Shown in pieces: positions 1-8,981 of a DNA stretch of 64,000 nucleotides (position 1 is its first letter; each line of letters starts with the position of its first letter). The stretch spans positions 377,064 to 441,063 of the forward strand of contig NZ_BMWG01000003.1 of the NCBI RefSeq assembly GCF_014651115.1. Direction: 5' to 3'. Source of the stretch: Streptomyces inusitatus (GTDB lineage: Bacteria; Actinomycetota; Actinomycetes; Streptomycetales; Streptomycetaceae). The notes below the pieces were generated by a model. The model did no database searches. It was not told the origin of the DNA and saw nothing but the letters and a program-made list of their open reading frames with translations. The position numbers were made by a program, and so were the translations under genes.

Positions 1-47
1 TCCTTTCTCTGCACATCCGTCACGATGACCGTCCTATGAGGGTATTT

Positions 48-1514
48 ATGAACTCACGCTGCGTCACCCAGAGCCTGGGGCTGCTCACCGCCGTCGCGGC
101 GATCGGCACCCTGACGGCTCCGGTCGCCTTCGCCGCGCCCGGGGCCCCGCCCACGGCAGCCACCGCGAAGGGGCTCCCGGCGCAGCCGAAGGACGACTTC
201 AACGGGGACGGGTACGCGGACCTCGCCGTCGGCACCCCCAACGGTCATCTCGGGCTGAGGGCCGAATCCGGGTACGTCACGGTGACGTACGGCTCGAAGT
301 CCGGCCCGAACCTCTCGGACACCCAGGTCCTTTTCCAGGGAGCCGAAGGAATACCGGAGTCTTCCGCCCCAGACAGGTTCGGGAGTTACCTCGCCTCGGC
401 CGACTTCAACCGTGACGGATACGCGGACCTGGCCGTCGGGATGCAGTACAGAAAACGGGCGCTCGTGGTGTGGGGAAGCGCGAAGGGCCTGGCGCGCGGG
501 GCGACTCCGGCGACCCGGTTCGATGAGCAGGGCGGGCGGCTGCTGACGGGCGACTTCGACGGTGACGGCAACGCCGACCTCGCATCCGGTGCCGAGGACG
601 GCGGTCTGCGGGTGCTGTACGGCCCCTTCGACGCCGCCGGCGGGCCCACCCGGGAATCGTCCGTCCCGCCGTCTGTCCCCCACCCGCGCCGATCGCTCGG
701 CGAGATCAAGTCCGGGGATGTGGACGGCGACGGAATCACCGACATCGTCGGCCTCTACACCTGGGACGACGACACCGTGGGAGATCTGAATCACCACCTC
801 GTCCTCTGGCGGGGCACGCCCGACGGTCCCACCGCCTTCCGGCCCGTCACGGACCACCGCCGTCAGGCCATCTGGGGCGAGAGCCTCGATGTGGGCGATG
901 TGAACAAGGACGGTTACGCCGACATCGCCGTCGGTTACACACGCGAGCAGTACGACGGACCCGAGATCCCCCCGGGTGGCCAGGTCACCTTTGTCCGGGG
1001 CAGCGCCCAGGGCCCCCTGGGCAGCCGGAATCGCGTCTTCCATCTGGATAGCCCCCGTGTACCCGGCACACCCAAGTTCAACTCCGGCTTCGGCGCCTCG
1101 GTCTCCGTCGCGGACCTCGACGGAGACGGCTACGAGGACATCGTGGTCGGCGTCGGCTGGATGGCCGTCGACGGCCGGAACGGCGCGGGTTCCGTGATCA
1201 CCCTGCGCGGCACCAGGAGTGGACCGACCTCCACCGGCTCCAAGGAACTCCACCAGAACACCAAGGGCGTACCCGGCACCGCCGAGAAGGGCGACCGCTT
1301 CGGCCTTCGCACCAAGACGCTCGACACCGACGGCGACGGGCGCGACGAACTCGCCGTCAGCGCGCCGTGGGAGAACCACCACGCCGGATCGGTCTGGGTC
1401 TTCAAGACCGACAAAAACGGAGTCACCCCCAACGGCTCCTTCGTCTACGGCCCCAAGATCCTCGGACTCCAGATCACCCCGCATCTCAATTTCGGCTCGG
1501 TGTACACCTCCTGA
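48..1514 (+). CDS. Secreted FG-GAP repeat beta-propeller protein, copy 1 of 7
   Basis: 488 residues. The ATG at 48 is chosen over an in-frame ATG at 36 because all paralogues begin MNTRS or similar. A signal peptide (residues about 1-32, ending in an AFAAP-type cleavage site) is followed by a short Ala/Pro linker. Seven calcium-loop motifs of the form D-x-N/D-x-D-G-x-x-D/E-[LI] follow, beginning with DDFNGDGYADL near residue 48 and ending with DTDGDGRDELAVS. Seven FG-GAP blades predict an integrin-alpha-like propeller outside the cell. No catalytic residues are recognisable, so binding or adhesion is inferred from the fold only. It is the first visible member of the tandem family; only 47 bases of upstream sequence are in view, so further copies may lie outside. 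Confidence 0.88.
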   Translation: MNSRCVTQSLGLLTAVAAIGTLTAPVAFAAPGAPPTAATAKGLPAQPKDDFNGDGYADLAVGTPNGHLGLRAESGYVTVTYGSKSGPNLSDTQVLFQGAEGIPESSAPDRFGSYLASADFNRDGYADLAVGMQYRKRALVVWGSAKGLARGATPATRFDEQGGRLLTGDFDGDGNADLASGAEDGGLRVLYGPFDAAGGPTRESSVPPSVPHPRRSLGEIKSGDVDGDGITDIVGLYTWDDDTVGDLNHHLVLWRGTPDGPTAFRPVTDHRRQAIWGESLDVGDVNKDGYADIAVGYTREQYDGPEIPPGGQVTFVRGSAQGPLGSRNRVFHLDSPRVPGTPKFNSGFGASVSVADLDGDGYEDIVVGVGWMAVDGRNGAGSVITLRGTRSGPTSTGSKELHQNTKGVPGTAEKGDRFGLRTKTLDTDGDGRDELAVSAPWENHHAGSVWVFKTDKNGVTPNGSFVYGPKILGLQITPHLNFGSVYTS

Positions 1515-1564
1515 CCGGCTCGTACACCCTCCGCCCGCCACCCAGCTTCCGAAAGAGCCTCCAG

Positions 1565-3061
1565 ATGAACACCCGCAGCGCGACCCGAGGTCTGGGGCTG
1601 CTCACCGCCCTCGCCGCCATCGGCACCCTGACCGCACCGGTCGCCCTCGCCGCGCCCGTGTCCGCTCCCCCCGCCTCGAAGAAACTCCCCGCACAGCCCA
1701 AGGACGACTTCAACGGGGACGGATACGCCGACCTCGCCATCGGTACCCCCGGGGGCAGCGTCGGCCAGGAACCCGCCGCCGGATACGTCAGCGTGGTGTA
1801 CGGCTCGAAGTCCGGGTTGAACACCGCGAGCAAGCAGATCCTGCACCAAGGCGCGGAGGGGATACCGGGGACACCCCAGCTCTCCCAGTACTTCGGGAGT
1901 TCCCTCGCCTCCGCAGATCTCAACCGCGACGGATACGCGGATCTGGTCATCAGGATGTCGACCAGGATTTCGCTCTCCGGGTGGAACCGCTACGGGGAGA
2001 CCGTCGTGGTGTGGGGCAGCGCGAAGGGCCTGGCGCGCGGGACGGATCAGGCGGCCCGGTTCAAGAACGAGGGTGTCCCGCTGCTGGCGGGGGACTTCAA
2101 CGGCGACGGCAACCCCGACCTGGCATCCCTCGATCAGAGAAAGGAAGAAATCCGGGTGCTGCACGGCCCCTTCGACGCCGCCGCCGAGCCCGCCCGCGAA
2201 TCATCCCTCCCGTTGCCCTACCCCTACGAGGGTGACTACGCGGATTCCTGGGATCTCAAAGCGGGTGACGTGAACGGGGACAGCATCACGGACATCGTCG
2301 GCCTGTATCAGTGGAGGGGCGACGATGCGACCTCGGGATCCTCAGTCCACCTCTGGAAGGGCACACCCAGCGGTCCCGCCCCCTACGAGCCCGTGGCCGA
2401 TCACCGAGGTCAGCTCTTCGGGGGCCACAGCCTCGACGTCGGCGATGTGAACGACGACGGCCGCGACGACATCGCCCTCGGCCTCATGCACCGGACCAGA
2501 AGCGGCGGCGAGATACCCGTGGGCGGCAAGGTCACCTACATCAAGGGCACCGCCGAGGGCCGCATCGGCAGCCGGAACAAGGTCTTCCACCTGGACAGCC
2601 CCCGCGTCGCGGGAACCCCCGAGCGCGGCTCCGGATTCGGTGCGTCAGTCGCCATCGGGGACCTCAACGGCGACGGTTACGGCGACATCGTGGCCGGCGC
2701 GAACGGGACGACCGTCGACGGCAAGAAGTACGCCGGCTCCGTGATCACCCTGCGCGGCACCAAGAACGGACCGACCTCCACCGGCTCCAAGCAGTTCCAC
2801 CAGAACACGAAGGGCGTCCCCGGCACCGCCGAACAGGACGACCGCTTCGGCGCCCGGACCAAGGCCCTCGACACCGACGGCGACGGACGGAACGAACTCG
2901 CCGTCAGCTCCTTGCACGAGGACTACGCGACCGGTGCGGTCTGGGTCTTCCAGACCGACAAGAACGGAGTCACCCCCAACGGCTCCTTCGTCTACGGACC
3001 CAAGGAACTCGGCCTCCCCGCCGAGAAGGGGCTGATGTTCGGCTCGACGTACACCTCCTGA
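1565..3061 (+). CDS. Secreted FG-GAP repeat beta-propeller protein, copy 2 of 7
   Basis: 498 residues. The ATG at 1565 follows GAAAGAG and starts the family signal peptide (MNTRSATRGLGLL, Ala-rich cleavage region near residue 32); in-frame codons upstream to 1367 overlap copy 1 and are rejected. Seven FG-GAP calcium loops are present, from DDFNGDGYADLAIG to DTDGDGRNELAVS, and the tail ends GSTYTS. It begins 50 bp after copy 1, so the two are probably co-transcribed. Near-identical stretches shared with copies 1, 4 and 5 (signal peptide, the VFHLDSPRV region, the DKNGVTPNGSF tail) point to recent duplication or gene conversion. Function is unknown beyond a secreted calcium-binding propeller. 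Confidence 0.88.
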   Translation: MNTRSATRGLGLLTALAAIGTLTAPVALAAPVSAPPASKKLPAQPKDDFNGDGYADLAIGTPGGSVGQEPAAGYVSVVYGSKSGLNTASKQILHQGAEGIPGTPQLSQYFGSSLASADLNRDGYADLVIRMSTRISLSGWNRYGETVVVWGSAKGLARGTDQAARFKNEGVPLLAGDFNGDGNPDLASLDQRKEEIRVLHGPFDAAAEPARESSLPLPYPYEGDYADSWDLKAGDVNGDSITDIVGLYQWRGDDATSGSSVHLWKGTPSGPAPYEPVADHRGQLFGGHSLDVGDVNDDGRDDIALGLMHRTRSGGEIPVGGKVTYIKGTAEGRIGSRNKVFHLDSPRVAGTPERGSGFGASVAIGDLNGDGYGDIVAGANGTTVDGKKYAGSVITLRGTKNGPTSTGSKQFHQNTKGVPGTAEQDDRFGARTKALDTDGDGRNELAVSSLHEDYATGAVWVFQTDKNGVTPNGSFVYGPKELGLPAEKGLMFGSTYTS

Positions 3062-3088
3062 CCGGCCGACCCCGAAAGAGGCTCACAG

Positions 3089-4288
3089 ATGAACACCCGC
3101 AGCACGACCCGAGGCCTGGGACTGCTCACCGCCGTCGCCGCCATCAGCACCCTGACCGCACCGGTCGCCCTCGCCGCACCCACCGCGCCCACTCCCGTAC
3201 CCGCCGCGCCCTCCGCGCCCACCGCGCCCACCGCGCCCACCGCCGCCAAGGACGACTTCAACGGGGACGGGTACGCGGACCTCGTCGTCGGTGTCCCCGA
3301 GGGCCGGGTCGCCTTCGCGGACCGCGCCGGTTTCGTCACCGTGTCGTACGGCTCGAAGTCCGGGCTGAAGCCCTCGGGCACCAAGCTCCTCACCCAGGGG
3401 GGCCAGTACGACACAGCCCGTTTTGGAGCCGCTCTGACCTCGGCCGACCTCAATCGTGACGGATACACGGACCTGGTCATCGGGGCACCGGGCCTGAGTT
3501 GGTACGAGGATGAGGGAGGTCTCGGGGAAACCATGGTGGCGTGGGGCAGCGCGCAGGGGCTGCCGGACAGCGGGCATTTGCTGGCCACGATCGACGACAG
3601 CGGCAGCCGGCTGCTGACGGCGGACTTCGACGGCGACGGCAACCCCGACCTCGTATCCGTCGACCGCTCGAAGAAGAACCTCCGCGTGCTGCACGGCCCG
3701 TTCGACACCGCGGCCGAGCCCGCCCGCGAATCGTCCGTCCCGATGCCCCACGGCACCAAGGAAGGCGAGTGGGATCACTTTGATCTCAAGGCCGCTGATG
3801 TGAACGGGGACGGGATCGCCGACCTCGTCAGCCGGTATCAATCAGTGAACGAGAAGCGCCGCTTGAATGTCGAACTCATCCTCTGGAAGGGCACGGCCGA
3901 CGGTCTCTCCCCCTATCAGAAGGTCACGGACCACCGCCGTCAGCCCATCTGGGGCGACAGCCTCGCCGTCGGCGATGTGAACAACGACGGCCGCGACGAC
4001 ATCGCCGTCGGCCGCCTGGACAACAGCGCCAGCGGTGGCAAGGTCACCTACATCGAGGGCACCGCCGAGGGCCGTCTCGGCAGCCGGACCAAGATCCTCG
4101 ACGCCGACGGCGACGGGCGCGGGGAACTCGTCGTCGGCACACCGGGCGAGGACAGAAACCGCGGGGCGATCTGGGTCTTCAAGACCGACAAGAACGGAGT
4201 CACCGCCAAGGGCTCCTTCGCCCTCCGGTCCGATTCCTTCGACGAGGAGTCCGGATCGATCCAGTACGGCCAGGTGTACACCCCCTGA
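3089..4288 (+). CDS. Secreted FG-GAP repeat protein, copy 3 of 7, shortened to six blades
   Basis: 399 residues against 488-502 in the other six copies. It keeps the family signal peptide and SD-like GAAAGAGG, and adds an APTAPTAPTAP linker encoded by a 9-bp tandem repeat. Only six calcium loops are present. After GSRTK the reading frame passes straight to ILDADGDGRGELVVG, whereas the siblings have about 85 more residues between GSRNK and the last loop. The sibling sequences GSRNK and GARTK at the two edges of the missing piece are similar, so unequal recombination inside the gene is the likely cause. The frame is intact, so it may be a functional six-bladed variant. Confidence 0.87.
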   Translation: MNTRSTTRGLGLLTAVAAISTLTAPVALAAPTAPTPVPAAPSAPTAPTAPTAAKDDFNGDGYADLVVGVPEGRVAFADRAGFVTVSYGSKSGLKPSGTKLLTQGGQYDTARFGAALTSADLNRDGYTDLVIGAPGLSWYEDEGGLGETMVAWGSAQGLPDSGHLLATIDDSGSRLLTADFDGDGNPDLVSVDRSKKNLRVLHGPFDTAAEPARESSVPMPHGTKEGEWDHFDLKAADVNGDGIADLVSRYQSVNEKRRLNVELILWKGTADGLSPYQKVTDHRRQPIWGDSLAVGDVNNDGRDDIAVGRLDNSASGGKVTYIEGTAEGRLGSRTKILDADGDGRGELVVGTPGEDRNRGAIWVFKTDKNGVTAKGSFALRSDSFDEESGSIQYGQVYTP

Positions 4289-4342
4289 CCTGGCAGTCCC
4301 CGACTCCGTACACCACGCTCCTCTCCCCGAAAGAGGCTCCAG

Positions 4343-5845
4343 ATGAACACCCGCAGCACGGCCCGAGGCCTGGGACTGCTCACCGCCGTCGCCGCCATCA
4401 GCACCCTGACCGCACCGGTCGCCCTCGCCGCACCCGCCGCGCCCACTCCCGTACCCGCCTCCTCGAAGAAACTCCCCGCACAGCCGAAGGACGACTTCAA
4501 CGGAGACGGGTACGCGGACCTCGCCGTCGGCTCCCCCCAGGGCCGCATCGGGCAGGAGAACAGTGCCGGGTACGTCAGCGTGGTGTACGGGTCGGAGTCC
4601 GGGCTGAACACCGCGAGCAAGCAGATCCTCCACCAGGGATCGAAGGGGATACCGGGGACTCCCCGGGCCATGGAGCACTTCGGAACCTCTCTCACCTCCG
4701 CCGACTTCGACCGCGACGGATACGCGGACCTGGCGATCGGAGCGGAGGGCGAGGCGCCGCGCCCCGGGGAGAAGATCACCGGGGAGACGGTCGTGGTGTG
4801 GGGCGGTGCGCAGGGCCTGGCGCGGGCGAAGCCGACGACCCGGTTCAACGATCATGGCGATGAGCTGGTGGCGGGGGACTTCGACGGGGACGGCAACCCC
4901 GATCTCATCTCCGCCCGCTATCAGGATGCCGTCCTGCGGGTGCTGCACGGCCCCTTCGACGCGCTCGGCAAGCCGGCTCGCGAATCGTCCGTCCCGACAC
5001 CCCACCCGAACGAGAACGAGTACCGGAACCTCATCGGCCTCAAGGCCGGCGATGTGAACGGGGACGGAAACACCGACCTCGTCGGGCTGATCGATGTGCG
5101 GGACGAGGGCGGCTACTGGCACACCGGGCTCGTCTCCTGGAAGGGCACGGCCACCGGGCCCACCCCCTATCGGTACGTGGGAGACCACCGCCGTCAGCTC
5201 ATCCCCGGCGAGAGCCTCGACGTCGGCGATGTGAACAAGGACGGCTACGCCGACATCGCCGTCGGCATCCGGTACGCGAACGATGTCGGCCCCGGGGTCC
5301 ACAAGGGCGGCCAGGTCACCTTTATCAAGGGCAGCGCCAAGGGCCCCCTGGGCAGCCGGAACCGCGTCTTCCATCTGGACAGCCCCGGCGTGCCCGGGAG
5401 CTCCAGGACAGGCCAGGGATTCGGCGTCTCGGTCTCCGTCGGGGACCTCGACGGCGACAGTTACGGCGACATCGCCGTCGGCGCGAACGGGACGACCGTC
5501 GACGGCAAGACCATGTCGGGCTCCGTGATCACCCTGCGCGGCACCGCGAGCGGACCGACCTCCAAGGGTGCCAAGGAGTTCCACCAGAACACCAAGGGCG
5601 TCCCCGGCACCGCCGAGCAGAGCGACCGCTTCGGCGGTGTCGTCAACCTGATCGACGGCAATGGCGACGGCCGGAACGAACTCGCCGTCAGCTCCTTGCA
5701 CGAGGACGACATGACCGGGGCGGTCTGGGTCTTCAAGACCGACAAGAACGGCGTCACCCCCAACGGCTCCTTCGTCTACGGGCCCAGGGCCCTCGGCCTC
5801 CCCGCCGACAACGAGCTGATGTTCGGCTCGACGTACACCTCCTGA
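4343..5845 (+). CDS. Secreted FG-GAP repeat beta-propeller protein, copy 4 of 7
   Basis: 500 residues with the family signal peptide (MNTRSTARGLGLL, cleavage near ALAAP) and seven FG-GAP calcium loops, from DDFNGDGYADLAVG to IDGNGDGRNELAVS. The start at 4343 is preceded by GAAAGAGG with about 7 nt spacing, and the gene begins 54 bp after copy 3. The C-terminal third is almost the same as copy 5, and the tail matches copy 2, a mosaic pattern suggesting gene conversion within the array. There is no membrane anchor or sorting signal, so it is predicted to be released or held non-covalently at the wall. Confidence 0.88.
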   Translation: MNTRSTARGLGLLTAVAAISTLTAPVALAAPAAPTPVPASSKKLPAQPKDDFNGDGYADLAVGSPQGRIGQENSAGYVSVVYGSESGLNTASKQILHQGSKGIPGTPRAMEHFGTSLTSADFDRDGYADLAIGAEGEAPRPGEKITGETVVVWGGAQGLARAKPTTRFNDHGDELVAGDFDGDGNPDLISARYQDAVLRVLHGPFDALGKPARESSVPTPHPNENEYRNLIGLKAGDVNGDGNTDLVGLIDVRDEGGYWHTGLVSWKGTATGPTPYRYVGDHRRQLIPGESLDVGDVNKDGYADIAVGIRYANDVGPGVHKGGQVTFIKGSAKGPLGSRNRVFHLDSPGVPGSSRTGQGFGVSVSVGDLDGDSYGDIAVGANGTTVDGKTMSGSVITLRGTASGPTSKGAKEFHQNTKGVPGTAEQSDRFGGVVNLIDGNGDGRNELAVSSLHEDDMTGAVWVFKTDKNGVTPNGSFVYGPRALGLPADNELMFGSTYTS

Positions 5846-5889
5846 CCGGGCCGTCCGCCCCTCCCGTCCCTCCCCCTGAAAGGTTCTCG

Positions 5890-7377
5890 ATGAACACCCG
5901 CAGTGCGGCCCGAGGCCTGGGCCTGCTCACCGCCATCGCCGCCATCAGCACCCTGACGGCTCCGGTCGCCTTCGCCGCACCCACTCCCGTACCCGCCGCT
6001 CCCTCCGCCACGAAGAAGCTCCCCGCGCAGCCCAAGGACGACTTCAACGGAGACGGATACGCCGACCTCGCCGTCGGCTCCCCCCAGGGCAGCGTCGGCC
6101 AGGAGGGCGCTGCCGGATACGTCAGCGTGGTGTACGGCTCGAAGTCCGGGCTGAACACCGCGAGCAAGCAGCTCCTCCACCAGGGCGCGGAAGGAGTGCC
6201 GGGGACTCCCCAGGCCAACGACTACTTCGGCACCGCCCTCACTTCCGCCGACTTCAACCGCGACGGTTACACCGACCTGGTCATCGCGGTGAGGAGGGGC
6301 GAGGACCCCGAGAACCCCTTCTACGGGCTGAGGACGGTGGTGTGGGGCGGCCCGAAGGGGCTGGGGCGCGGCACCGCCCCCGGGAAGGACTTCGGAGGCG
6401 GGACCTATCACCTGCTGGCGGACGACTTCGACGGCGACGGCAACCCCGACCTCGTCACCAGCGAAGGGCGCGGCGCGCTCCGGGTGCTGCACGGTCCGTT
6501 CGGCACCGGCGGCGAACCCGTACGGGAGTCGTACATTCCACCGACCGAAGACTCCGACATGCGGTGGCTCTTCGGGATGAAGTCGGGCGATGTGAACGGG
6601 GACGGGATCGCCGACATCGTCGGCCTGTACGGCTGGGACGACGACGACCACTGGCGTCCCGACCTGGTCTTCTGGAAGGGCACGCCCACCGGCCTCGCTC
6701 CTTATGAGCGGATCAGGGACCACGCCGGCTGGGGCTTCAAGGGCGACACCCTGGATGTGGGCGATGTGAACGGGGACGGGTACGCCGACATCGCCGTCGG
6801 CCTGCTGTACGGCGGCAGAACGGGGCGCGACATCCCGGAGGGTGGCAAGGTCACCTACATCAAGGGCAGCGCCAAGGGCCCCCTGGGCAGCCGGAACCGC
6901 GTCTTCCACCTGGACAGCCCCCGTGTCCCCGGCACACCCCAATGGAACTCCGGCTTCGGCACCTCGGTCTCCATCGGGGACCTCGACGGCGACAAGTACG
7001 AGGACATCGCCATCGGCGTCGTCGGGACGACCGTCAACGGCCAGAACGGTGCGGGCTCCGTGATCACCCTGCGCGGCACCGCGAGCGGACCGACCTCCAA
7101 GGGTGCCAAGGAATTCCACCAGAACACCAAGGGCGTCCCCGGCACCGCCGAGAAGGGGGACCTCTTCGGCAACCACCTCAAGACACTCGACGCCAACGGC
7201 GACGGACGGAACGAACTCGCCGTCAGCGCACCCGGCGAGAACGAGGACGCCGGAGCCATGTGGGTCTTCAAGACCGACAAGAACGGAGTCACCCCCAACG
7301 GCTCCTTCGTCTACGGACCCGAGGCCCTCGGCCTCGACCCCGACCCGGTCCGATTCGGCGCGGTGCTCACCGACTGA
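5890..7377 (+). CDS. Secreted FG-GAP repeat beta-propeller protein, copy 5 of 7
   Basis: 495 residues. The signal peptide is MNTRSAARGLGLL with an AFAAP-type cleavage region, followed by a short TPVPAAPS linker and seven calcium loops, ending DANGDGRNELAVS. The start at 5890 follows TGAAAGG, a slightly different SD from copies 2-4. The last residues (RFGAVLTD) differ from the GSTYTS tail of copies 2 and 4, whereas the preceding DKNGVTPNGSF segment is shared. Role inferred only as an extracellular calcium-binding propeller. Confidence 0.87.
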   Translation: MNTRSAARGLGLLTAIAAISTLTAPVAFAAPTPVPAAPSATKKLPAQPKDDFNGDGYADLAVGSPQGSVGQEGAAGYVSVVYGSKSGLNTASKQLLHQGAEGVPGTPQANDYFGTALTSADFNRDGYTDLVIAVRRGEDPENPFYGLRTVVWGGPKGLGRGTAPGKDFGGGTYHLLADDFDGDGNPDLVTSEGRGALRVLHGPFGTGGEPVRESYIPPTEDSDMRWLFGMKSGDVNGDGIADIVGLYGWDDDDHWRPDLVFWKGTPTGLAPYERIRDHAGWGFKGDTLDVGDVNGDGYADIAVGLLYGGRTGRDIPEGGKVTYIKGSAKGPLGSRNRVFHLDSPRVPGTPQWNSGFGTSVSIGDLDGDKYEDIAIGVVGTTVNGQNGAGSVITLRGTASGPTSKGAKEFHQNTKGVPGTAEKGDLFGNHLKTLDANGDGRNELAVSAPGENEDAGAMWVFKTDKNGVTPNGSFVYGPEALGLDPDPVRFGAVLTD

Positions 7378-7432
7378 CCGTGTCGCCTCTTCCACCGGCT
7401 TCCACCACTTCCATTCCGGCAAAGGCCCGCTC

Positions 7433-8929
7433 ATGAACACACGCAGTACGGCCCGAGGTCTCGGGCTGCTCACCGCCATCGCCGCCATCGGCGCACTGAC
7501 CGCACCGGTCGCCTTCGCCGCCCCCGTCACGCCCGCGTCCGCTCCCGCCGCCAAGAAGGCCAAGGGAAAGCCGCAGGACGACTTCAACGGCGACGGCTAC
7601 CAGGATCTCGCCATCGGCGTGCCCGGCGCGGACACCGGCAAGACGAACAACACGGGTCTCGTCAGCGTGGTGTACGGCTCGAAGTCGGGGCTGAAGACCT
7701 CGACCAAGCAGCTCCTGCGCCAGGGCTCCGGCGGAGTGCCGGGCAAGCCGGTGGCCGACGGCCGCTTCGGAGGCCCCCTCGCCTCCGCCGACCTCAACCG
7801 CGACGGATACGCCGACCTGGTCGCCGCCGCGTACGGGAAGGCTCCGGCCCCCGGCGGGTACGGCGCCCACCAGCTCACCGTGGTGTGGGGCAGCCCGAAG
7901 GGCCTCGCCCGTGGCGCGACCCCGGCGAGCGTCGTGCAAGGGACCAGTACCTACGCCCCCGGCCTGGTGACCGGTGACTTCGACGGCGACCGCGACCAGG
8001 ACATCGCGATCGGCCACGGGAACGCGGACCTCCAGGTGCTGCACGGCCCGTTCGGGAAGGACGGCAAGCCCGAGCGGGAGTCCTTGGTCAAGGCCATGGC
8101 CTCCCCGTACGACCGGGATCTGCGCGGTCTGCGGGCCGGGGATGTGAACAAGGACGGCAGAACCGACATCGTCGGTCTGCACGGCTGGGACGACAACGCC
8201 ATATTCCGCCCCGAACTCGTCCTCTGGAAGGGCACGGCCGGCGGGCCCGCCCACTACGAGCGGGTCACCGACCACCGGAACAACCGGGTACGGGGCGACA
8301 GTCTCGACGTCGGCGATGTGAACAAGGACGGCTACGACGACATCGCCGTCGGCCTGGAGTTCAAGGGAGACCTGGACCCCAACCCCGTGGCGAAGGGCGG
8401 TCAGCTCACCTATCTCAAGGGCGGCGCCAAGGGCCCCACCGGCGGAACCGTGTTCCACCTGGACACCCCCGGCATCCCCGGCAGCCCCAAGGACGGCCCC
8501 GCGTTCGGCTCGGCGGTCTCCATCGGCGACCTCGACGGCGACAAGTACGGCGACATCGCCGTCGGAGCCGAGAGGGCGACCGTCAGCGGCCGGCCGCGCG
8601 CGGGCCTCGCGGTCGTCCTGCGCGGCACCAAGAGCGGACCGACCGCCACCAAGGCCAAGGAGCTTCACCAGAACACCAAGGGCGTCCCCGGCACCGCCGA
8701 GCAGGACGACTCCTTCGGCTCCTCCGCCAAGACGCTCGACACGAACGGCGACGGGCGGAACGAACTCGCCGTCAGCGCACCCGGCGAGGACGGAGCGGCC
8801 GGGGCCGTCTGGATCTTCAAGACCGACAAGAACGGAGTGACCGTCAACGGCACCTCCGTCCACGGGCCCAAGCTCCTCGGCATCCCGTCCGTGCCGGGGC
8901 TCAATTTCGGGGGCCGCTACACCTCCTGA
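7433..8929 (+). CDS. Secreted FG-GAP repeat beta-propeller protein, copy 6 of 7
   Basis: 498 residues, starting at ATG 7433; in-frame upstream codons from 7103 overlap copy 5 and are rejected. The signal peptide matches the family, but the linker is KKAKGKPQ and the first loop reads DDFNGDGYQDLAIG, features shared only with copy 7. Copies 6 and 7 therefore form a distinct subgroup. Seven calcium loops are present; the third (DFDGDRDQDIAIG) has Arg where Gly normally sits, which may weaken calcium binding in that blade. It lies 55 bp after copy 5. Confidence 0.87.
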   Translation: MNTRSTARGLGLLTAIAAIGALTAPVAFAAPVTPASAPAAKKAKGKPQDDFNGDGYQDLAIGVPGADTGKTNNTGLVSVVYGSKSGLKTSTKQLLRQGSGGVPGKPVADGRFGGPLASADLNRDGYADLVAAAYGKAPAPGGYGAHQLTVVWGSPKGLARGATPASVVQGTSTYAPGLVTGDFDGDRDQDIAIGHGNADLQVLHGPFGKDGKPERESLVKAMASPYDRDLRGLRAGDVNKDGRTDIVGLHGWDDNAIFRPELVLWKGTAGGPAHYERVTDHRNNRVRGDSLDVGDVNKDGYDDIAVGLEFKGDLDPNPVAKGGQLTYLKGGAKGPTGGTVFHLDTPGIPGSPKDGPAFGSAVSIGDLDGDKYGDIAVGAERATVSGRPRAGLAVVLRGTKSGPTATKAKELHQNTKGVPGTAEQDDSFGSSAKTLDTNGDGRNELAVSAPGEDGAAGAVWIFKTDKNGVTVNGTSVHGPKLLGIPSVPGLNFGGRYTS

Positions 8930-8981
8930 CCCCGCCCGTCCGAACTCCCTCAACCACGCTCCTCTCCCGAAAGAGGTCCAG

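Noticed and set aside
54..1541. 495-codon minus-strand open frame, and similar long minus frames over the FG-GAP array
   Set aside because: These are antisense shadows with repetitive VAVEV-type translations from the calcium-loop codons; the plus frames have signal peptides and SD sites.
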